This document shows, piece by piece, positions 17,118 to 24,659 of a stretch of DNA of 64,000 nt. Origin of the DNA: Clostridia bacterium (GTDB lineage: Bacteria > Bacillota > Clostridia > Oscillospirales > Acutalibacteraceae); NCBI GenBank assembly GCA_017475765.1, contig JAFVEY010000054.1:1-64000 (forward strand). Reading direction: 5' to 3'. A program made the translations under genes and the position numbers. The notes beneath the pieces are model-generated. The model worked only from the letters and a program-made list of their open reading frames with translations, made no database searches and had not been told where the DNA came from. How positions within the stretch are numbered: the first letter of the stretch is position 1; each line of letters starts with the position of its first letter.

Positions 17118-18149
17118 TCAGTAATTATTTCCGGAATTGATTCCGTTGCTGCCCGGAAGCTCGTCATCCTTTTTTATGATAGAATTCAGATCAACAGGTT
17201 CAGCTTGCTGCGCAGGTGCTGTACCATACGGGGCAGGGGATGTTGGAACATCGGTGCCATAAGTCGGAACGCCTGAACCGTAGGTGGGAGTGGTTGAACC
17301 ATAGGTCGGAGCGGTTGAACCGAAATTTGTCTGAGGATTCGGAGCAGCAGCGCCCGGATTGAAGGGGGCAGCGCCTGTTCCGTAAGTGGGAGCGGTTGAA
17401 CCAAAATTTGTCTGAGGATTCGGAGCAGCAGCGCCCGGATTGAAGGGGGCAGCGCCTGAGCCGTAGGTCGGGGTGGTTGAACCGAAATTCGTCTGAGAAT
17501 TCGGAGCAGCAGCACCTGGATTGAAAGGTGTGGTGTCTGAACCGAAGGACGGAGCACCGGTTGTAGAAGCGTCCGGACCGGTATAGGGCTGGAAGTTATC
17601 TGCATACGGTGAAGAAGTGTCCGAACCGGTATAAGGCTGGAAGTTTGCCGCATAGGGTGAAGCCGGGGTGGTGGAGGATGCGGACTTTTTCGATTTGACG
17701 AATGTGAATATACCTCCTAATAACAGCAGCAGACCTACAAATCCGATACCGCCGTTCTGTATGTATACCATCACTCTGGAGCTTTGAATCGTTTCAAGGC
17801 GGCAGTCTGTCGGGTTATCGGGGTCAATATAGCAGGCATAGACATAGCCGACAGTTGCATTTTTGGCGTCTGTTCCCGCTATATCCTTGAGAACGCCTGT
17901 GTACTCTTCGCCGTTGTACTCATAGTAGATGTCAAGATCATAGTAATATTCTTTATTTTTGTAGTGCTGTGTTTTATTGGTGAGCAGAAAATCAACCTCC
18001 ACCGCTTTTTTCATAAACTGATCTTCATCCATTTGCTCACTAATGTTGGAAAATAAGGTGTAGAAGCCGAAGCCGCACATCAAAAGACCGATGATGATAC
18101 TTAAAAATAAATTCACACCGGGGGACGTATTATTTTTTCTTCCTAACAT
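17118..18149 (-). CDS. DUF3592-type membrane protein B with Pro/Gly/Asn repeat tail
   Basis: 343 residues. An N-terminal membrane segment (about 12-33) is followed by an extracytoplasmic DUF3592-like domain (about 38-125, ending CYIDPDNPTDCR), a second membrane segment (about 131-151) and a basic KSKKS stop signal. That topology puts the remaining 190-residue tail in the cytoplasm. The tail holds PYAANFQPYTG / PYADNFQPYTG and then about three 27-residue repeats of the type PFNPGAAAPNPQTNFGST, ending with a distinct C-terminus (DLNSIIKKDDELPG). Such tails are disordered and may bind partners. AAGGAG precedes ATG 18149; upstream gene A ends 18 bases before. Function unknown. Confidence 0.75.
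   Translation of the reverse strand: MLGRKNNTSPGVNLFLSIIIGLLMCGFGFYTLFSNISEQMDEDQFMKKAVEVDFLLTNKTQHYKNKEYYYDLDIYYEYNGEEYTGVLKDIAGTDAKNATVGYVYACYIDPDNPTDCRLETIQSSRVMVYIQNGGIGFVGLLLLLGGIFTFVKSKKSASSTTPASPYAANFQPYTGSDTSSPYADNFQPYTGPDASTTGAPSFGSDTTPFNPGAAAPNSQTNFGSTTPTYGSGAAPFNPGAAAPNPQTNFGSTAPTYGTGAAPFNPGAAAPNPQTNFGSTAPTYGSTTPTYGSGVPTYGTDVPTSPAPYGTAPAQQAEPVDLNSIIKKDDELPGSNGINSGNNY
17320..17535. repeat. 81-bp in-frame tandem repeats in DUF3592 gene B
   Basis: The segment beginning GGAGCAGCAGC recurs at 17341, 17422 and 17503, a spacing of exactly 81 bases (27 codons). The first two units are nearly identical at DNA level, the third is degenerate. This points to recent unit duplication and possible length variation. 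Confidence 0.85.
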
Positions 18150-18167
18150 AATGTTTCTCCTTTAATT

Positions 18168-18833
18168 TTAAATTTTTGTTTTTATATCATAGCCGCTGTA
18201 AGCTGCGAAAGGATCTGCATAGCTTTCCATAATGCTGTCGCTGAATGAGTCATGTGCGCTGTAATCAATGCTGCTGTCACTCAGACCGTTGTCGGCATAA
18301 GGGTCTGTTTTGCCGTCCGTATATACCTCGGTAACATCATTCTCATGCACCAGTTTTCTGGCATAGGGTTTCAGGCTGCGGAGTATCGTTTTGAGATTGT
18401 ATACCGCAAGTGCAGTTCCGGCAGCAAAAACAAGAAGGAAGATGATATATTTTGCCGTATTATCCGGGAAAGCTGTGGTCGGATAGCAGACGGAAGGATC
18501 ACTTCTCTGATAGTAGATTTCAACCGTATCTCCCGGCTTTAATTCGGAAAATCGGCTGTCGGTATCATCAAATGAAGTCTGACATTCATTGAAGTTTGCC
18601 TTGAATCTGACATACACAATATAGTGAAGAACGGGTGTACCGTTTTCATCGTAGGTATAGGTATTGATATCTGTACATTCTGCTTTTGTCAGATCAGCTC
18701 CGGCACGAAAATGATAATTTTCCATGTTTCCGAGAAGCGTTGACAATAATACTGCAGCGGCGATAACGGCTATTACTGCTCCTGCAATTACCAATACGAC
18801 AGGCGGCAGGGATAGGTGCGTTTTTTCTTTCAT
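18168..18833 (-). CDS. DUF3592-type membrane protein A
   Basis: 221 residues. A membrane segment at about 11-33 is followed by an extracytoplasmic domain (about 40-115) with the DUF3592 features LKPGDTVEIYYQRSDPSVCYP, a second membrane segment (about 125-145) and a basic stretch. The acidic, Ser/Tyr/Asp-rich cytoplasmic tail includes DPYADN, a motif also seen in the tail of protein B. First gene of the four-gene operon A-B-lipoprotein-C; AAGGGGG precedes ATG 18833. Function unknown. Confidence 0.7.
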   Translation of the reverse strand: MKEKTHLSLPPVVLVIAGAVIAVIAAAVLLSTLLGNMENYHFRAGADLTKAECTDINTYTYDENGTPVLHYIVYVRFKANFNECQTSFDDTDSRFSELKPGDTVEIYYQRSDPSVCYPTTAFPDNTAKYIIFLLVFAAGTALAVYNLKTILRSLKPYARKLVHENDVTEVYTDGKTDPYADNGLSDSSIDYSAHDSFSDSIMESYADPFAAYSGYDIKTKI

Positions 18834-18872
18834 CCATTTTCCCCCTTATAAGCATAAACATATATTTTATTT

Positions 18873-18901
18873 ATTATAACACCTGCTTATTCAAATTGCA
18901 A
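18873..18901 (-). promoter_or_regulatory. Promoter of the DUF3592/transglutaminase operon
   Basis: Reverse strand TTGCAA (18901-18896), 17-base spacer, TATAAT (18878-18873), about 40 bases upstream of gene A. Confidence 0.65.
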
Positions 18902-18997
18902 CGAAATTGAACGATTTTGATGATATTTACAAATATAAATAAAATCTTCCGTACCGGGCAGAAAGGGGATATGCTGATTCCTGACATTCAAATATTT

Positions 18998-19240
18998 CTA
19001 CTTTATCTCCTGCTCCAGATGATTAAAATCGTCTGTGTCAAAAAATTCTGCAAGAGTAATGCCTAAACCGTCACAGATAATTTTTATGGTAAGTAGTTTA
19101 GGGTTTTTACTTCTTCCGTAAAGAATCGCCTTGAGAGAGGACGGAGGCAAAGCCGATATATTGGCAAGTTTGTTAATTGTGATATTTCTTTCTCCGCATA
19201 GTTGTAAAATACGATTTTTAACCGCTGTCAGCGTGTCCAT
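18998..19240 (-). CDS. XRE-family transcriptional regulator
   Basis: 80 residues, a single helix-turn-helix domain: ITINKLANISALPPSSLKAIL is the recognition region (helices 2-3), followed by KNPKLLTIKIICDGLGITLAEFF typical of small Cro/CI-like regulators. ATG 19240 stands eight bases after AGGAG and is preferred over GTG 19249. It is divergent from the SLOG gene, and the short space between carries TAGGCAA repeats that are good candidates for its operator. No sensor or dimerisation domain is attached. Confidence 0.85.
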   Translation of the reverse strand: MDTLTAVKNRILQLCGERNITINKLANISALPPSSLKAILYGRSKNPKLLTIKIICDGLGITLAEFFDTDDFNHLEQEIK

Positions 19241-19285
19241 AATACTCACTCCTAATCATTTTAATATTAGGATATGAAATTTTTA

Positions 19286-19314
19286 TTGCAAATATAGGCA
19301 ATGTGTGATACCAT
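19286..19314 (+). promoter_or_regulatory. Promoter of the SLOG gene
   Basis: TTGCAA (19286-19291), 17-base spacer, TACCAT (19309-19314). One TAGGCAA half-site lies in the spacer and a palindrome covers the start point, so occupancy of the sites would block transcription. Confidence 0.5.
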
Positions 19315-19333
19315 ATAGGCAACGCATTGCCTA
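19295..19333. promoter_or_regulatory. Candidate operator: TAGGCAA repeats
   Basis: An inverted repeat TAGGCAA (19316-19322) and TTGCCTA (19327-19333) with a CGCA centre, plus a direct TAGGCAA copy at 19295-19301, exactly 21 bases upstream (two helical turns). It lies between the divergent XRE and SLOG genes, overlapping the SLOG promoter. Confidence 0.6.
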
Positions 19334-19351
19334 CACGAGGGAGGAAAAGTT

Positions 19352-19681
19352 ATGAAAACAGCAGTTATTGGTTCACGGAATTTATCGGTTGATGATCTGG
19401 GTCGCTATCTGCCGAAAAATACCACCGAAATTGTAAGCGGAGGTGCAAAAGGTATTGATGCCTGTGCAAGAGAATATGCCCGTCAGAATAACATCACTCT
19501 GACAGAATTTCTGCCTGAATATAACAAATTCGGAAGATATGCTCCGCTGAAAAGAAATCTTGAAATTATTGATTATGCGGATGAAGTTATTGCTTTTTGG
19601 GACGGAAAATCAAAAGGAACAGGCTTTGTTATTGACAATTGCAAAAAGAAAAATAAAAAGATCACCGTTTATTATCTGTAA
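19352..19681 (+). CDS. SLOG-family (YspA/DprA-like Rossmann) protein
   Basis: 109 residues, a minimal Rossmann-like domain: MKTAVIGSRNL at the N-terminus, the nucleotide-binding turn IVSGGAKGIDACAREYA and ADEVIAFWDGKSKGTGFVI. These match the SLOG superfamily (relatives: DprA, LOG, TIR-associated sensors), which bind nucleotide or nucleic-acid ligands. No second domain is present, so a catalytic role is uncertain. It is controlled from the same region as the divergent XRE regulator. GAGGGAGG lies upstream of ATG 19352. Confidence 0.75.
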   Translation: MKTAVIGSRNLSVDDLGRYLPKNTTEIVSGGAKGIDACAREYARQNNITLTEFLPEYNKFGRYAPLKRNLEIIDYADEVIAFWDGKSKGTGFVIDNCKKKNKKITVYYL

Positions 19682-19746
19682 ATGATCTTTTGCAAAAATA
19701 TTACATTTTTATTACAAATTACATACTGCCTTCATCATTTGCACGG

Positions 19747-19775
19747 TTTGATATTTTTTAGGTTCATGATATAAT
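19747..19775 (+). promoter_or_regulatory. Extended -10 promoter of the two-component operon
   Basis: TTTGAT (19747-19752), 17-base spacer, TATAAT (19770-19775) with TG one base before the -10 (extended -10). The predicted start falls at the left end of repeat copy 1, which would form the 5' untranslated region. Confidence 0.6.
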
Positions 19776-19965
19776 AGTGTAAACGACATTTAAATCATGC
19801 GGGTGCAGGGGCTTCAGCTCCTGCCGGGGTCCAGGGCGAGCAGTCCTGGTGGGGTTTGGGGCAACGCCCCAACTATCGGGTCCGGTGGACACCTCTGCGA
19901 AGCAGAAGCACCGACCGAGCCGGCAGGTGAGACTCAACGCCCCAACTATCAGTGAGCAGGAATAA
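19776..19965 (+). repeat. Dispersed structured repeat, copy 1
   Basis: GC-rich element in AT-rich surroundings, from about CGGGTGCAGGGGCTTCAGC (19799) to CAACGCCCCAACTATCAGTG. It contains several adjacent hairpins: GCAGGGGCTTCAGCTCCTGC, CCAGGGCGAGCAGTCCTGG, TTGGGGCAACGCCCCAA and CTCTGCGAAGCAGAAG. Copies 2 (31912-32100) and 3 (57521-57650, opposite orientation, shortened) share the sequence and part of the AT-rich left flank. It encodes nothing recognisable. Together with the flanking promoter it fills the 327-base space between the SLOG gene and the response regulator. Confidence 0.85.
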
Positions 19966-20008
19966 ATGAATGACGTTGACGATAAAAATACTGAATCAGG
20001 GGTATGAA

Positions 20009-20671
20009 ATGTCTAAGCTTTTAATTGTAGAGGACGATGAAAATATTATAAAAATGCTGGAGGTAACAACCTCTATTGCGGGCTATGAAAGTGATGTGTG
20101 CCGTGACGGTCCTTCTGCTGTCGAAGCAATCAACAACAATGATTATGATGCGGTTTTGCTGGATGTCATGCTGCCCGGATGCAGCGGATTTGAGGTTGTC
20201 GGACAAATTGACACCGAAAAAACACCAGTGATATTCCTGACCGCATTGCAGGATGTCACAGACAAGGTAAAGGGTCTGAAACTCGGCGCTGAGGACTATA
20301 TTGTCAAACCCTTTGAGGCTGTCGAGCTTCTCGCAAGAATCGAGGTCATTCTCCGGCGCAGAAATAAAAACAAAAAAGTTCTGAAATACGGAGCTATCAC
20401 CGTTGATGCGGAAAAGCATATTATCACCAAAAACAATGAGATCATTACTTTGACCCCGAAGGAATTTGAACTGTTTGTGTTCTTTTTGAGAAATATCAAT
20501 ATTGCGCTGACAAGAGAACGCCTGCTTTCAGGCGTATGGGGCTATGAATTTATCGGTGAAACAAGAACCGTTGACGCCCATGTTCAGCAGATACGAAAAA
20601 AACTGTCAATACAGGATTCTCTTGTCACTCTGCCCAAACTCGGTTACAGACTTGACAGCCTGGACGGATGA
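20009..20671 (+). CDS. Two-component response regulator, OmpR/PhoB type
   Basis: 220 residues from ATG 20009 (MSKLLIVEDDENI); AGGGGT lies seven bases upstream, and the longer frame to 19970 runs into the repeat. Receiver domain about 1-115 with the acidic cluster E8-D9-D10, phosphoacceptor Asp52 (VLLDVMLPG) and KPFEA. The C-terminal winged-helix DNA-binding domain (about 125-220) shows ITLTPKEFELF and TRTVDAHVQQIRKKL. The sensor kinase follows 15 bases later. The regulated genes are not evident; the adjacent lipoprotein-like gene and FemX-like gene are candidates. Confidence 0.93.
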   Translation: MSKLLIVEDDENIIKMLEVTTSIAGYESDVCRDGPSAVEAINNNDYDAVLLDVMLPGCSGFEVVGQIDTEKTPVIFLTALQDVTDKVKGLKLGAEDYIVKPFEAVELLARIEVILRRRNKNKKVLKYGAITVDAEKHIITKNNEIITLTPKEFELFVFFLRNINIALTRERLLSGVWGYEFIGETRTVDAHVQQIRKKLSIQDSLVTLPKLGYRLDSLDG

Positions 20672-20686
20672 AAAGGAGATCTGAAT

Positions 20687-22126
20687 TTGAAGCTGTGGTT
20701 TAAAATATTTATTTCCTCGATTTTTCTTGTGATCGCAGCGGTGAACATTACTGCCGCAGCCGTGCTTTCCAACAATCAGAATATTCTCATCACAAGAGAA
20801 AGAAGCCGCCAGCTTTCCAACCATGAATATATCTGTGCCTCCATCAAAAACAAGGTCATTTATGAAAGGCTCAAATCAGACCGTTTCCTGCTGGATGACG
20901 ATGATATCAGGTCTGTGATCAACAAGTCTGCATTAAATCAGTTTCAGGATATATCCGTGGTGATAAAGAGCATGGAGAATAACGGCAATACATACACCAG
21001 CGGAAAACTTCCCGATACCTCGGCACTGGAAGAAAATATCTCCGATGAAAACAATATTGTTTCCACCATAACAGATAACAAAGACAGATCCTATATTCTT
21101 GCCGGCTCAAAGATAACCCTCGAAGGGAAAAAATACATCATTATTACTGCTGCTGATATATCAGAGATCTATGCTGAGCGTGACCGTGAGCTGATATTCA
21201 TACAGATCATATCTGTCCTGTGCGCTGCGGCTGTCGCTGTCGTGCTGCTTGTGATTATCTATGTATTCCTGCGCCCTTTGGGAAGGATCAACGCCTCCAT
21301 AAAGGAAATAGCCGACGGCAACTACGATAAACGGCTTGAATACAAGGGCAGCGAGGAATTCCGCCTGCTGTCCCGCAACATCAATACTATGGCGGAAGCG
21401 GTCGAGGAAAACTATAAAAGAATCGAATCCGTTGCATACGAAAGAAAAAGATTTATCGACAGCCTTTCGCATGAAATCAAAACGCCGCTTACCTCTATAC
21501 TGGGCTTTGCCGACATTTTAAGAATCAAACGTGCCATTACTTCCGAAGAGTTGAATGAATATTCCTCTATCATCGTGGAAGAGGCAAAGCGCCTGCGCTC
21601 TCTTTCGGAAAAACTGATGGAGCTTGTTTCCGCCGAAAATGGAGACCTTGATCTGCGCCCCGTCAGAGCAGATATGCTTCTGGGAGAGCTTCAGACAGTA
21701 TTCATACCGATCATGAAAACAAAAAGCATAACACTCAGCTGCCGACTTGAAAAGGCTGTCATCAATGCTGATGAAGATATTTTCAAATCGCTGATATACA
21801 ATCTTATCGACAATGCCTTCAAAGCCTCGTCAGAAGGAAGTGTGATCGAGCTTTATTGTGAAAGCGATAGCAAAAATGTGACCATCACCGTAAAGGATCA
21901 CGGTATCGGTATTGCCGATGAGGATAAAAAAAGAATCTTCGAGCCGTTTTATATGGCTGACAAATCCCGTTCAAGAAAACAGGGCGGTGCGGGGCTGGGA
22001 TTGGCGCTTTGTGCCGAAATTGCCAAAAAGCATGGCGCAAAATTGGAGCTTGAAAGCGAACCCGGCAAAGGGACAGCCATACATGTTATTATCAGAAGTG
22101 CCGGAGGTGAAATCAATGAAAATTAA
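20687..22126 (+). CDS. Sensor histidine kinase
   Basis: 479 residues from TTG 20687, behind AAAGGAGAT. A membrane segment at about 4-26 and another at about 160-185 bracket an extracytoplasmic sensor of about 130 residues. A HAMP domain follows (about 186-240; LRPLGRINASIKEIADGNY). The HisKA domain carries His262 in SLSHEIKTPLTS. The ATPase domain has NLIDNAFKAS (N box), DHGIGIADED (G1) and GGAGLGLALC (G2). Classic EnvZ/PhoR-like architecture. Its stop overlaps the start of the next gene by 11 bases, tying that protein to the same signalling unit. Confidence 0.93.
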   Translation: MKLWFKIFISSIFLVIAAVNITAAAVLSNNQNILITRERSRQLSNHEYICASIKNKVIYERLKSDRFLLDDDDIRSVINKSALNQFQDISVVIKSMENNGNTYTSGKLPDTSALEENISDENNIVSTITDNKDRSYILAGSKITLEGKKYIIITAADISEIYAERDRELIFIQIISVLCAAAVAVVLLVIIYVFLRPLGRINASIKEIADGNYDKRLEYKGSEEFRLLSRNINTMAEAVEENYKRIESVAYERKRFIDSLSHEIKTPLTSILGFADILRIKRAITSEELNEYSSIIVEEAKRLRSLSEKLMELVSAENGDLDLRPVRADMLLGELQTVFIPIMKTKSITLSCRLEKAVINADEDIFKSLIYNLIDNAFKASSEGSVIELYCESDSKNVTITVKDHGIGIADEDKKRIFEPFYMADKSRSRKQGGAGLGLALCAEIAKKHGAKLELESEPGKGTAIHVIIRSAGGEINEN

Positions 22127-23243
22127 AAAAATGCTTCTGCCATTACTTCTCGTGATTCTTGCCGGATGCGCCGAGATCGCCGCCATACTTTTATGCCGAA
22201 ATATGATCCCCGATTTCAAAAACGAAGTATTTACCGACCAAAAAAACATCTCCACGCTTCCGATGTTTGTAACGGATGAGGATGATTCCCGATTCTATCC
22301 CATGCTGGAATATTATAATAATGACAAATGTATATCGTACAAGGAATTTGCATCACAAGAAATCAAATCGCTGATGGCAGACAAGAGTTTTTTTCAGTAT
22401 TTTTATGAAAACCCGGAGGAAATAGGTGTTCAGGTTCAAAATATCGAAGATGCCGATGCTGACGAAATCTATGGTTTTTATCAGCTGTGCCACAATAATG
22501 CCATCAGATTTATCGTCACTTCCTTTGACGGCGAAGAAGTGCTTCCCGATGATACGGACTTCACCCGAAATGCTGTGATCAACAGCGAAACCTCCGACCT
22601 CTATATCAAAGATTTTGAATTAAAAGGCAAAGACGGAAAAACCCGTCTGCTGGATCTTGCGTTCGGTCTTTACTCCCGAAGTGTCCTTTACTACCGTCTC
22701 AGAAACAAAAATACCGATTCAGCCGATACGAATGAGATCCATCAGCTCAGCCGCCGGCTGATCAGGGATGCAGAAGATGTCATGCCGCATATTTATGATT
22801 ATCTGCCGTATTCAACCGGCGAATTATCCGATGACACGAATATATATGACGGCATTATCGCAGAGGACGAATTTGATGAACCCCAAAAATACGCTTACAC
22901 CAACTCCGGAGAGACGGACAACATCCTGCTGAATTTTTTCACAAGAATCCGGGAAAAGGATATCCTGTACCTTTCGGATACATTGTATCCATCGGACTAT
23001 TATAAAGATGAGAATGTTGATTTTTTAGCATTAAATGTTTTATCAGAAGACGAAAAATACGGGATGAATATCAGGATTCCCGTCTATCCTGATAAAGACG
23101 AATACAATTATAATGCTTTTTCCAACGGGGATGAGCTGATACTGCTGATCAGCTCCGGCAGCTCTTCCGCTCATTCCGGCTATATTTTCTATTACGGCAT
23201 GACTGACGGTAAAATAACCGGTTTCAGCGTTATCAGTTCCTGA
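22116..23243 (+). CDS. Lipoprotein-like or membrane-anchored protein linked to two-component system
   Basis: 375 residues from ATG 22116; the start lies inside the 3' end of the kinase gene, after GGAGGTG. The N-terminus MKIKKMLLPLLLVILAGC looks like a lipoprotein signal peptide with an LAGC lipobox, though the hydrophobicity continues (AEIAAILL), so an uncleaved anchor is possible. The remaining extracytoplasmic part is acidic and has no motif I recognise. The overlap with the kinase suggests an accessory sensor or an output of the system. Composition is like that of the neighbouring genes. Confidence 0.7.
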   Translation: MKIKKMLLPLLLVILAGCAEIAAILLCRNMIPDFKNEVFTDQKNISTLPMFVTDEDDSRFYPMLEYYNNDKCISYKEFASQEIKSLMADKSFFQYFYENPEEIGVQVQNIEDADADEIYGFYQLCHNNAIRFIVTSFDGEEVLPDDTDFTRNAVINSETSDLYIKDFELKGKDGKTRLLDLAFGLYSRSVLYYRLRNKNTDSADTNEIHQLSRRLIRDAEDVMPHIYDYLPYSTGELSDDTNIYDGIIAEDEFDEPQKYAYTNSGETDNILLNFFTRIREKDILYLSDTLYPSDYYKDENVDFLALNVLSEDEKYGMNIRIPVYPDKDEYNYNAFSNGDELILLISSGSSSAHSGYIFYYGMTDGKITGFSVISS

Positions 23244-23287
23244 GACTTTTTACAAATTCCTTACAGAAAACGGAATACACCATGACA

Positions 23288-23342
23288 CCCCATATACTAT
23301 ATTATGATTGCCCCTCGGCAAATAATCATATAGTATATGGGG
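23288..23342. promoter_or_regulatory. Long inverted repeat covering the femX-like ribosome binding site
   Basis: Left arm CCCCATATACTATAT (23288-23302) is perfectly complementary to ATATAGTATATGGGG (23328-23342); the inner parts pair imperfectly up to a CCTC loop. The terminal GGGG (23339-23342) is also the ribosome binding site of the following gene, seven bases before its ATG. The folded RNA would hide that site; the DNA could also be an operator. Confidence 0.7.
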
Positions 23343-23349
23343 AATTATT

Positions 23350-24375
23350 ATGAATACCAAAACAAAGGCAATTTCAAAATACGAGGAATTTGTATCTGGC
23401 AGCAGATTTTCATGCTTTATGCAGTCGGAAAACTGGGCAAAGGTAAAGGCAAAATGGGAAAGCGAACAGATCATCCTATCCGATGAATTCGGCAGCATTG
23501 AAGGCACTATGCAAATTCTCATACGAAAAATACCATTTCTCAACACCTCGCTGATGTATTCACCCAGAGGTCCTGTATGCGATCTGCATGACAAAAAAGT
23601 ATTGAAGCGGCTGGCAGACAGCGCACGGCTGCTTGCGAAAAAATACAATGCTTTCCTGCTCAAAACCGACCCCATGATCGAGGTGTCCGATAAAGAGGCG
23701 GTAGAAAACCTGAAATCTGTCGGCTTTGAATATAACGAAAACATCTCCGAAGATCATACCGTTCAGAGCCTGAAAAATTATATTCTGAGGATAGAAGGAA
23801 AAACCGAAGAGGAAGTTTTCGCTTCCTTCGATTCAAAATGGCGGTATAAAATAAGACTGGCTTCCAGAAAGGGAGTTGTGTGTGACTGCAACAGCAGCGA
23901 CATCGAGCATTTTCATATACTCATGAAAGAAACAGGTGAACGTGACGGCTTCAATATACGCTCAAAGGAATATTTCTCCTGCCTGCTTGATGCGTTTGGA
24001 GATAATGCCAGACTGTTTATGTGCTATGCTCCCGACGGTCAGGCGATTTCAGGAGCACTTGCCATACGCTACGGCGACAGAGTCAGCTATGTCTACGGTG
24101 CATCGGGAAACGGACACAGAAATCTGATGCCGAATTACCTCATGCAGTGGAATATGATCCAATGGGCGATTTCTTCCGGCTGCAGCATATATGATTTTAT
24201 GGGAATTCCGCACTATGACGATCAAAAGCATCCTAATTACGGAGTATATCAATTCAAAAAAGGCTTTAACGGAAAGGTAGTTGTTTATGCCGGTGAGTTT
24301 GATATGGTCTTTTCAAGGCTGAAACGCAAGGAAGTACAATTAATGCTCCGGCTTTCGGGATATAAAAGGATATAA
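23350..24375 (+). CDS. FemAB/FemX-family peptidyltransferase
   Basis: 341 residues, tandem GNAT-like domains of the FemABX family: SCFMQSENWAKVKAKW at the N-terminus, YSPRGPVCD, the central FASFDSKWRYKIRLASRKGV, and the C-terminal YDFMGIPHYDDQKHPNYGVYQFKKGF signature. These enzymes use aminoacyl-tRNA to add amino acids to the stem peptide of peptidoglycan precursors, forming cross-bridges; the amino acid added here cannot be deduced. Acts at the cytoplasmic face on lipid-linked precursors. It lies directly after the two-component operon and behind a hairpin that includes its ribosome binding site. Confidence 0.88.
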   Translation: MNTKTKAISKYEEFVSGSRFSCFMQSENWAKVKAKWESEQIILSDEFGSIEGTMQILIRKIPFLNTSLMYSPRGPVCDLHDKKVLKRLADSARLLAKKYNAFLLKTDPMIEVSDKEAVENLKSVGFEYNENISEDHTVQSLKNYILRIEGKTEEEVFASFDSKWRYKIRLASRKGVVCDCNSSDIEHFHILMKETGERDGFNIRSKEYFSCLLDAFGDNARLFMCYAPDGQAISGALAIRYGDRVSYVYGASGNGHRNLMPNYLMQWNMIQWAISSGCSIYDFMGIPHYDDQKHPNYGVYQFKKGFNGKVVVYAGEFDMVFSRLKRKEVQLMLRLSGYKRI

Positions 24376-24397
24376 AAGAAAAATAATTTAAAAAACG

Positions 24398-24444
24398 GAA
24401 AGTCCGTAAACGTCTGCACGACCAGCGTTTACGGACTTTTGTTT
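24398..24444 (+). terminator. Terminator of the femX-like gene
   Basis: Stem AAAGTCCGTAAACG (24399-24412) with CGTTTACGGACTTT (24426-24439) followed by TTGTTTTC. Confidence 0.88.
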
Positions 24445-24575
24445 TCTCTCTGTATTTTAATTTAATGATGACATAAAATACAGATACAATACCCACGGAA
24501 ATAAGTTCCAAATCGCTCAATTTTCAGTAACATAATTTTTTTGATAAAATATTTATAAAAAAATCAAAAATTATA

Positions 24576-24604
24576 GTGACTTTTTACTATTTTTATGTTA
24601 TAAT
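24576..24604 (+). promoter_or_regulatory. Extended -10 promoter of the phoH operon
   Basis: GTGACT (24576-24581), 17-base spacer, TATAAT (24599-24604) with TG one base upstream. The 280 bases between femX-like gene and phoH contain only the terminator, this promoter and AT-rich sequence. Confidence 0.6.
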
Positions 24605-24659
24605 AATTTAAAATTTAATTTTCTATGCAGTTTTACTATAATTTTATTCAGGTGATCCA

